IMG/VR virus record: IMGVR_UViG_3300021964_000734
Span: 1-20,206 of that record
DNA: 20,206 nucleotides
Origin: a virus
Strand: one strand, 5' to 3'
A program made the translations under genes and the position numbers. Shown piece after piece: positions 15,833 to 20,206 of the stretch (positions are counted from its first letter, which is position 1; each line of letters begins with the position of its first letter). The notes under the pieces are model-generated. The model made no database searches, had not been told where the DNA came from, and saw nothing but the letters and a program-made list of their open reading frames with translations.

Positions 15833-16902
15833 TGGCAAAGAAAAAAGAAACTCAAGAAAAAGCAGCCGCTGCAGTACGTAAGTCGTTTAATTTAGGTAAT
15901 TTTAAGAAGAAAAAAGGCTTCTCTAATGCTTCTGTGAAGTTTAAAGAGCAAGGATGGATTCCTTTATCTAAAGCTTTTCAAGACATTACTTCCCTTCCCG
16001 GTATTCCTACCGGACATATCACTCTCTTGCGTGGACATAGTGATACGGGCAAAACAACTGCCTTAATAGAAGCAGCAGTCAATGCACAAAAGATGGGTAT
16101 ATTACCTGTTTTTATTGTAACTGAGATGAAATGGTCTTGGGAACATGCTAAAGAGATGGGACTTGAGTTTGAGGAAGTAAAAGACGAAAATGGTACTGTT
16201 ATTGATTATGAAGGTCATTTCTTATATGCTGACAGAGGTCAACTCAATACTATTGAAGAAGTAGCAGTTTATATTGCCGATCTTATGGATGAGCAGGCAA
16301 AAGGTAATCTACCCTATGATATGTGCTTCTTCTGGGATAGTATAGGCTCAGTACCATGTGATCTTTCGGTGCGTTCTAATAAGAATAATAACGAATGGAA
16401 CGCAGGAGCTATGTCTACTCAGTTTGGTAATAATCTTAATCAGAAGATCTTATTATCACGTAAAGAGAACTCTCCCTATACTAATACTTTGGTAGCTATC
16501 AATAAGGTTTGGACTATGAAACCAGAATCACCGATGGGTCAACCTAAGTTGCAGAATAAAGGCGGAATGTCGATGTGGTATGATGCAACTCTTGTTATTA
16601 CTTTTGGTAATATTACGAACCCAGGTACATCTAAGATAAAAGCTATCAAAGCAGGTATGCAGGTAGAGTTTGCCAAGCGTACCAACGTTCAGGTAGAAAA
16701 GAACCATATCGGTGGAGTGCAGTCAAGAGGTAGAATTGTAATGACCCCTCATGGTTTTATAGCTGACGATAAAAGGGAAATTGATAAGTATAAAGATGCT
16801 CATAAAGACCACTGGTTAAAGTTAGTAGGTTCAGTAGATTTCGATCTTATAGAAGAAGGAGATCTTGAAGAAACTCCTATTACTCCTAATATATTGGATT
16901 AA
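15832..16902 (+). CDS. uvsX: UvsX/RecA-type recombinase
   Basis: A 356-residue RecA-fold ATPase. A basic N-terminal tail (KSFNLGNFKKKKGF) precedes the core. Walker A is GHSDTGKTT at 68-76; Walker B is MCFFWDSIG at 164-172, with Asp169. TEMKWSWEHAKEMG near 97 and INKVWTMKPESPMGQP near 223 are in the positions of the catalytic glutamate and the DNA-binding L1/L2 region. GGMSMWYDATLVITF and GIVQ-like GGVQSRGRIV follow. The C-terminus is acidic (EEGDLEETPITPNILD). Size and layout match phage UvsX (T4: 391 residues) better than bacterial RecA. It should form filaments on gp32-coated ssDNA and promote strand exchange. Overlaps with both neighbours indicate coupled translation. Confidence 0.94.
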   Translation: MAKKKETQEKAAAAVRKSFNLGNFKKKKGFSNASVKFKEQGWIPLSKAFQDITSLPGIPTGHITLLRGHSDTGKTTALIEAAVNAQKMGILPVFIVTEMKWSWEHAKEMGLEFEEVKDENGTVIDYEGHFLYADRGQLNTIEEVAVYIADLMDEQAKGNLPYDMCFFWDSIGSVPCDLSVRSNKNNNEWNAGAMSTQFGNNLNQKILLSRKENSPYTNTLVAINKVWTMKPESPMGQPKLQNKGGMSMWYDATLVITFGNITNPGTSKIKAIKAGMQVEFAKRTNVQVEKNHIGGVQSRGRIVMTPHGFIADDKREIDKYKDAHKDHWLKLVGSVDFDLIEEGDLEETPITPNILD

Positions 16903-17405
16903 TGTACACTAAGCTCCAAATGGTAGATTCATCTACTATATTTGATATTTTACTATCAGAACATAATTGGAGACAAAGTGAAACTTTAAACCGTTCCTCG
17001 GGTAAGGTTATTGTTAATAAATCTGCTAGAAGTAGTCAACAGTATAACCTTAATCTACACCCTGAGTTATTTAAACAGATACAGGAAAGCATTCAGGATA
17101 TTACATCTTTACCTATACGCACTTTGCTTCTTTTAAAGTACGAAGTAGGCGATCATTTTGCATATCATTATGATACTAATGGGCGGAGAAAACATACCAT
17201 AAGTATTGGGGTAAACCCCCAAGATTATACCGGTGGTGAGTTAGTGTTAAGACAGAATAAAACTGAACACTCTTTTAGACTTAAAACCGGTGAAGGTATA
17301 ATTTTTGATTCTGCCATAGAACACAAAGTAAATAAAGTCTTATCTGGAGTTAGGTATAGTATCATTGGATGGACTGACCAAGGTCATATAAAAGATAAAA
17401 TATAA
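16902..17405 (+). CDS. 2-oxoglutarate/Fe(II)-dependent oxygenase (prolyl-4-hydroxylase-like)
   Basis: A 167-residue double-stranded beta-helix enzyme. The iron-binding facial triad is visible as His89 and Asp91 in FAYHYDTNG and His141 in SAIEHKVNKV. Arg151 in GVRYSIIGW is the expected 2-oxoglutarate carboxylate anchor. TLLLLKYEVGDHFAYHYD and YTGGELVLRQN are typical of the P4Hc/PiuC-like group. The reaction would be hydroxylation of a protein, nucleobase or small molecule with decarboxylation of 2-oxoglutarate; the substrate is not predictable. Such enzymes are common in marine T4-like phages. The gene overlaps uvsX by one base and the exonuclease gene by one base, so it is made together with DNA-metabolism proteins. 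Confidence 0.9.
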   Translation: MYTKLQMVDSSTIFDILLSEHNWRQSETLNRSSGKVIVNKSARSSQQYNLNLHPELFKQIQESIQDITSLPIRTLLLLKYEVGDHFAYHYDTNGRRKHTISIGVNPQDYTGGELVLRQNKTEHSFRLKTGEGIIFDSAIEHKVNKVLSGVRYSIIGWTDQGHIKDKI

Positions 17406-18418
17406 TGGCGTACGACGACATATTAAGTAAATTAAAGGAGACCCCTCCTCGAGCTTTGAATGATCATATTATGATTATAGATGCTATGAATATGCTAATT
17501 CGTAGCTTTTCATTGCTCAAAGCGATGAACCCATCAGGCTCCCACGTTGGTGGCCTGGTAGGGTTTCTTCGTTCTTTAGGGTACGTTACTCGTATATTTG
17601 ATCCAACTAGAGTAATAATAGTATGGGACGGTAAAGGAGGTTCCGCTAATAGAAAAAATATTGATCCTAATTATAAAGCACAACGTGCTACTAGTAGAAT
17701 TACTCACTGGGGTCTGTACGATACTAAAGAAGAGGAAACAGAAGCTCTTATAGGTCAGTTATATAGAACCCAAGATTACTTAGATTGCCTACCAGTACAG
17801 CAAATGATGGCTGAAAAGTTAGAAGCAGATGATATAATGGCTTATCTAGCAAAACGAGCGTCTAATGCCGGAAAGAAAGTTACTATAGTATCTTCAGATA
17901 AAGACTTTTTACAATTAATTGACAATAATATTGAAGTATACGCTCCAGTGAAGAAAAAAACTTTCAATAAAGATAATATTTTTAATGAATTAAAAGTACT
18001 TCCTACAAATTACAATATTGTAAAAGCACTTCTCGGTGATAATTCAGATAATCTCCAAGGGGTTAAGGGATTAGGAATTAAGACTATAGTATCTCAATTT
18101 CCTAAATTACTTACAGAGAAAACTGATTTAGATTATGTCTATAAAATTGCAGAAAAAAATCTAGACGGTAAAAAGATTTTTGCAAAGATTATTCATAACT
18201 GGTCTAAAGTAGAAACTAATTTTGAGCTGATGGATCTTCATAATACTTCTTTAGACAGTAAAGAAAAGTCCTATGTAGAATCAATATTAAAGGAACCAGT
18301 ACCAGATTTACAAACAGGAGCTTTTTTGCATCTTTTAGATCAAGATAAGATTGAAGGTATTACTAAAAATACCGAAGGATGGTTAGAAAACTTCAGAGGT
18401 TTAACTACAGTATTATGA
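17405..18418 (+). CDS. rnh: 5'-3' exonuclease / flap nuclease (T4 RNase H type)
   Basis: A 337-residue FEN-like nuclease that removes RNA primers and 5' flaps. Metal-binding acidic residues appear in the family order: Asp26 (IIDAMNM), Asp75 (VWDGKG), Glu140 and Asp142/143 (EADDI), Asp165 and Asp167 (SSDKDF), and Asp212 and Asp215 (GDNSDN). A helix-hairpin-helix follows directly (VKGLGIKTI, 220-228). A Lys/Arg-containing segment (NRKNIDPNYKAQR, 82-94) matches the flexible arch. Length is close to T4 RNase H (305). This activity is present as a separate protein while the family-A polymerase lacks a 5' nuclease domain, so the two are complementary. Start overlaps the oxygenase stop (TAATG) and the stop overlaps the next start (ATGA). 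Confidence 0.93.
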   Translation: MAYDDILSKLKETPPRALNDHIMIIDAMNMLIRSFSLLKAMNPSGSHVGGLVGFLRSLGYVTRIFDPTRVIIVWDGKGGSANRKNIDPNYKAQRATSRITHWGLYDTKEEETEALIGQLYRTQDYLDCLPVQQMMAEKLEADDIMAYLAKRASNAGKKVTIVSSDKDFLQLIDNNIEVYAPVKKKTFNKDNIFNELKVLPTNYNIVKALLGDNSDNLQGVKGLGIKTIVSQFPKLLTEKTDLDYVYKIAEKNLDGKKIFAKIIHNWSKVETNFELMDLHNTSLDSKEKSYVESILKEPVPDLQTGAFLHLLDQDKIEGITKNTEGWLENFRGLTTVL

Positions 18419-18771
18419 ATTTAAAAGATTTTCTTATTGGAGCTGGCTTATTTTTTATAGCTCAATCATTATCATGGTTTCAAACTAACGGACAGTTTTT
18501 AAATCAATGGGTTAAAGATAATCCTATTATAGTTGCCGGTTTATTTGGTATACCGGTAGGTATGGCATATATTTACGGCACTACTTATGTAGTCCAAGCA
18601 TTTAATGGTCAGTTATGGCCTTCAAGACTAACAGGTTTTGCTACCGGTATTTTTAGTTTTACTATATTGACCTATGCTTTTATGAGAGAAGGTGTAAATA
18701 TTAAAACCGGTACTATTCTAATATTAGCATTTGTTATAGTAATTTTACAAGTTTTTTGGAAATATGATTAA
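18415..18771 (+). CDS. Small integral membrane protein, function unknown
   Basis: A 118-residue protein with about four hydrophobic segments: 5-22 (DFLIGAGLFFIAQSLSWF), about 38-60 (IIVAGLFGIPVGMAYIYG), about 76-92 (GFATGIFSFTILTYAF) and 100-116 (GTILILAFVIVILQVFW). I chose ATG 18415 because it overlaps the exonuclease stop as ATGA, the coupling used throughout this cluster; an upstream in-frame start at 18379 would add 12 polar residues inside the exonuclease gene. It ends with the charged KYD. It could anchor a replication or nucleotide-sugar complex to the membrane or be holin-like, but no lysis gene is nearby. I do not recognise the family. Confidence 0.75.
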   Translation: MNLKDFLIGAGLFFIAQSLSWFQTNGQFLNQWVKDNPIIVAGLFGIPVGMAYIYGTTYVVQAFNGQLWPSRLTGFATGIFSFTILTYAFMREGVNIKTGTILILAFVIVILQVFWKYD

Positions 18772-19177
18772 AGGAGTAATAGCAGGTAACTTCGATGTTA
18801 TACATCCTGGTTACGTAAAGATGTTCAGAGAAATGGGATTATACTGTGATACATTAGTTGTATTACTTCACACTGATCCTTCAATTGAAAGACCTCATAA
18901 ACTAAAACCTATACTTACAGTAGAAGAGCGTAAAGAGATGCTTATGCAAATTAGACCCGTAAAGGATGTAATAAGGTATACATATGAAGAGCAGCTGTAT
19001 GATTTACTTAAATTAGGTGAATTTAATATTAGGTTCATAGGAGAAGATTATATAGGAAAACCTTTCACTGGGGATGACTTAGAAATCCCTGTCCATTATA
19101 TTAAGAGAGATCATGGTTGGTCCACAACACTATACAAAAAATTAATTGCAGAAAGTTATGAACGCAGTAATAGTTAG
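18764..19177 (+). CDS. Cytidylyltransferase-like nucleotidyltransferase (TagD-type)
   Basis: A 137-residue protein of the HxGH nucleotidylyltransferase superfamily, similar in length and layout to glycerol-3-phosphate cytidylyltransferase TagD (129). Motifs: GNFDVIHPGYVKMF (8-21), the usual HxGH position; LTVEERKEMLMQIRPV (51-66); FIGEDYIGKPF (91-101), matching the GDDWxGKF-like loop; and RDHGWSTTLYK (115-125), matching the ISTT-like signature. The second His of HxGH is Tyr17 here, which may lower or redirect activity. The reaction would couple a phosphorylated alcohol or sugar to CTP (or ATP). It overlaps the membrane protein gene by eight bases and the next nucleotidyltransferase by 20 bases. 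Confidence 0.85.
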   Translation: MIKGVIAGNFDVIHPGYVKMFREMGLYCDTLVVLLHTDPSIERPHKLKPILTVEERKEMLMQIRPVKDVIRYTYEEQLYDLLKLGEFNIRFIGEDYIGKPFTGDDLEIPVHYIKRDHGWSTTLYKKLIAESYERSNS

Positions 19178-19571
19178 TGGGTACTTTAACCCACTTCATA
19201 AAGGCCATTTAGAACTTTTTGAAAATGCTAGAGTGCATGGTTCTGAGTTATGGGTAATAATTAATAGTGATTTTCAACGTGAGTTAAAAGGAAGCAAAGC
19301 GTTTATGGATGAAAAAGAACGTTTAAAAATTGTAAGAGCGATTAAAGTAGTGGATAAAGCATTTATCTCAATTGATAGAGATTCAACTCAATGCAAAACT
19401 CTAAGTGCTATCAATAATTTTTTCTCTTACGACTATTATTTATCATTTGCTAATGGTGGCGATCAAACTAATGAATCTATACCAGAAGCAAAAATCTGTA
19501 ATGAATTAGGAATCAAACTTATTGATGGATTAGGAGATAAAATACAGAGTTCTTCTTGGTTATTAAAGTAA
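19158..19571 (+). CDS. Second nucleotidylyltransferase (HKGH motif)
   Basis: A 137-residue protein of the same superfamily as its upstream neighbour, with an intact HxGH: YFNPLHKGHLELFE, His14 and His17. MDEKERLKIVRAIKVVDKAF (50-69) is the typical helix and strand after the nucleotide site. SFANGGDQTNESIPE (96-110) and KIQSSSWLLK (128-137) resemble the GGD and ISSS-type signatures of adenylyl/cytidylyl transferases such as the HldE C-terminal domain. The expected reaction is activation of a sugar or alcohol phosphate with ATP or CTP. The start at ATG 19158 is preferred over an in-frame TTG 12 bases earlier. The two transferases are clearly diverged, not a recent duplication. Confidence 0.85.
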   Translation: MNAVIVSGYFNPLHKGHLELFENARVHGSELWVIINSDFQRELKGSKAFMDEKERLKIVRAIKVVDKAFISIDRDSTQCKTLSAINNFFSYDYYLSFANGGDQTNESIPEAKICNELGIKLIDGLGDKIQSSSWLLK

Positions 19572-19574
19572 TAA

Positions 19575-19585
19575 ATCTTATATTA
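19575..19585 (+). promoter_or_regulatory. Candidate early/middle promoter element ATCTTATATTA before the helicase gene
   Basis: ATCTTATATTA at 19575-19585 lies 21 bases before the helicase ATG in a 35-base gap. It shares TCTTATATTA exactly with the copies at 13152 and 14992. Its core can be read as the inverted repeat TCTTA-TAT-TAAGA. Confidence 0.45.
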
Positions 19586-19606
19586 AGATATAATAATAGG
19601 TTATAA

Positions 19607-20206
19607 ATGACATTAAAAAGTTTACAACAATACGGAAAAGGATTCCAACTAAAAGTCTTAGGATCGTTACTTACAGATAAAACTTTTTTACTTAATGTAA
19701 GAGACGTTTTACACGATCATTATTTTGATGCAGATTCACATAAATGGATTATTAAACAAATTTGTGAATATTTTGATAAGTACCATACTAACATTACAAT
19801 GGACGTTCTTAAAGTAGAACTTCAAAAATTAGAGAATGAAGTACTTCAGGTTGCATTAAAAGAAGAACTTAGAAACTCATACGAGGCTTCTCAAGATGAT
19901 TTAGATTACGTACAGGAGGAGTTTCAAACCTTTTGTAAAAATCAAGAAATGAAAAACGCTATACTGAACTCAGCTGACCTTCTTAAAGAAGGAGATTTCG
20001 ATGGTATTAGAGACCAAGTTGAAAAAGCTATGAAAGCCGGTATGGATAAAAATATTGGACATGAATATAATAAAGATGTTGAAACTAGGTATAGAACTGA
20101 TTACCGTCCTACTATTCCTTCTCCTTGGCCTATTTTTAATGATGGTATTCAAGGTGGGTTCGGTCCTGGTGACCTTGCTATTGTTTTCGGTAATCCTGGT
20201 GGCGGT
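19607..20206 (+). CDS. gp41: Replicative DNA helicase, N-terminal part (T4 gp41/DnaB type)
   Basis: An open frame from ATG 19607 to the window edge gives the first 200 residues. Residues 1-150 form a helical N-terminal domain (VLGSLLTDKTFLLNVRDVL, then HKWIIKQICEYFDKYHTNI), as in DnaB-like helicases that bind primase. The linker SPWPIFNDGIQGGFGPGDLA leads to IVFGNPGGG, the beginning of the Walker A loop, at residues 195-200. The window ends just before the expected Gly-Lys-Ser/Thr. It should unwind DNA at the fork. It follows the nucleotidyltransferase after 35 bases and has its own promoter-like motif. The catalytic domain is outside the window. Confidence 0.88.
   Translation, partial: MTLKSLQQYGKGFQLKVLGSLLTDKTFLLNVRDVLHDHYFDADSHKWIIKQICEYFDKYHTNITMDVLKVELQKLENEVLQVALKEELRNSYEASQDDLDYVQEEFQTFCKNQEMKNAILNSADLLKEGDFDGIRDQVEKAMKAGMDKNIGHEYNKDVETRYRTDYRPTIPSPWPIFNDGIQGGFGPGDLAIVFGNPGGG

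Noticed and set aside
1-20206. tRNA genes, CRISPR arrays, insertion sequences, integrase or attachment sites.
   Set aside because: None seen on reading. Genes are nearly contiguous and gaps are under 120 bases once the frame at 4134-4388 is counted. A tRNA scan was not possible.

Overview
The window looks like a piece of the genome of a contractile-tailed, T4-type bacteriophage. It carries a T4-like tail sheath and tail tube, a gp26-type protein, a long tape measure protein, a baseplate block, and then a replication/recombination block with gp32-, UvsX-, RNase H- and gp41-like proteins. The DNA is AT-rich, every gene is on the + strand, and genes are packed tightly with many stop/start overlaps of the TAATG and ATGA type. 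Almost no start codon has a Shine-Dalgarno sequence; leaders are A/T-rich. That pattern fits a host in the Bacteroidota, such as a flavobacterium, but the host is an inference.

Layout. 1-890: the end of an unidentified gene, a small HAD-family phosphatase and a small coiled-coil protein. 1008-3303: tail sheath (gp18) and tail tube (gp19), closed by a strong intrinsic terminator at 3325-3351. 3413-7193: a gp26/PF12322-type protein, a short downstream reading frame with no usable start codon that overlaps it at a run of seven T (probable programmed frameshift), and a 921-residue tape measure protein. 7226-13130: a 66-residue unknown, a tube-like baseplate protein, a LysM/gp53-like wedge protein, a baseplate hub-like protein and a 554-residue unknown with an acidic middle and a basic tail. 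13181-20206: a compact, divergent family-A DNA polymerase, an unknown 152-residue protein, a cysteine-free gp32-type ssDNA-binding protein, a UvsX recombinase, a 2OG-Fe(II) oxygenase, a 5'-3' exonuclease, a small membrane protein, two overlapping nucleotidylyltransferases, and the start of a gp41/DnaB-type helicase cut by the window edge inside its Walker A motif.

Two recurring intergenic motifs split the window by function. TATTTATA lies 13-27 bases before five structural-gene starts (sheath, tube, gp26-like, tape measure, 66-residue protein). TCTTATATTA lies 18-32 bases before three replication-gene starts (polymerase, ssDNA-binding protein, helicase). I read these as candidate late and early/middle promoter elements. 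The switch from one to the other falls at 13131-13180, between the last structural gene and the polymerase.

The points most worth following up are the frameshift-type overlap before the tape measure gene, the two promoter-like motifs, and a family-A-like polymerase with unusual active-site residues where T4 relatives normally carry a family-B enzyme (none is visible here).
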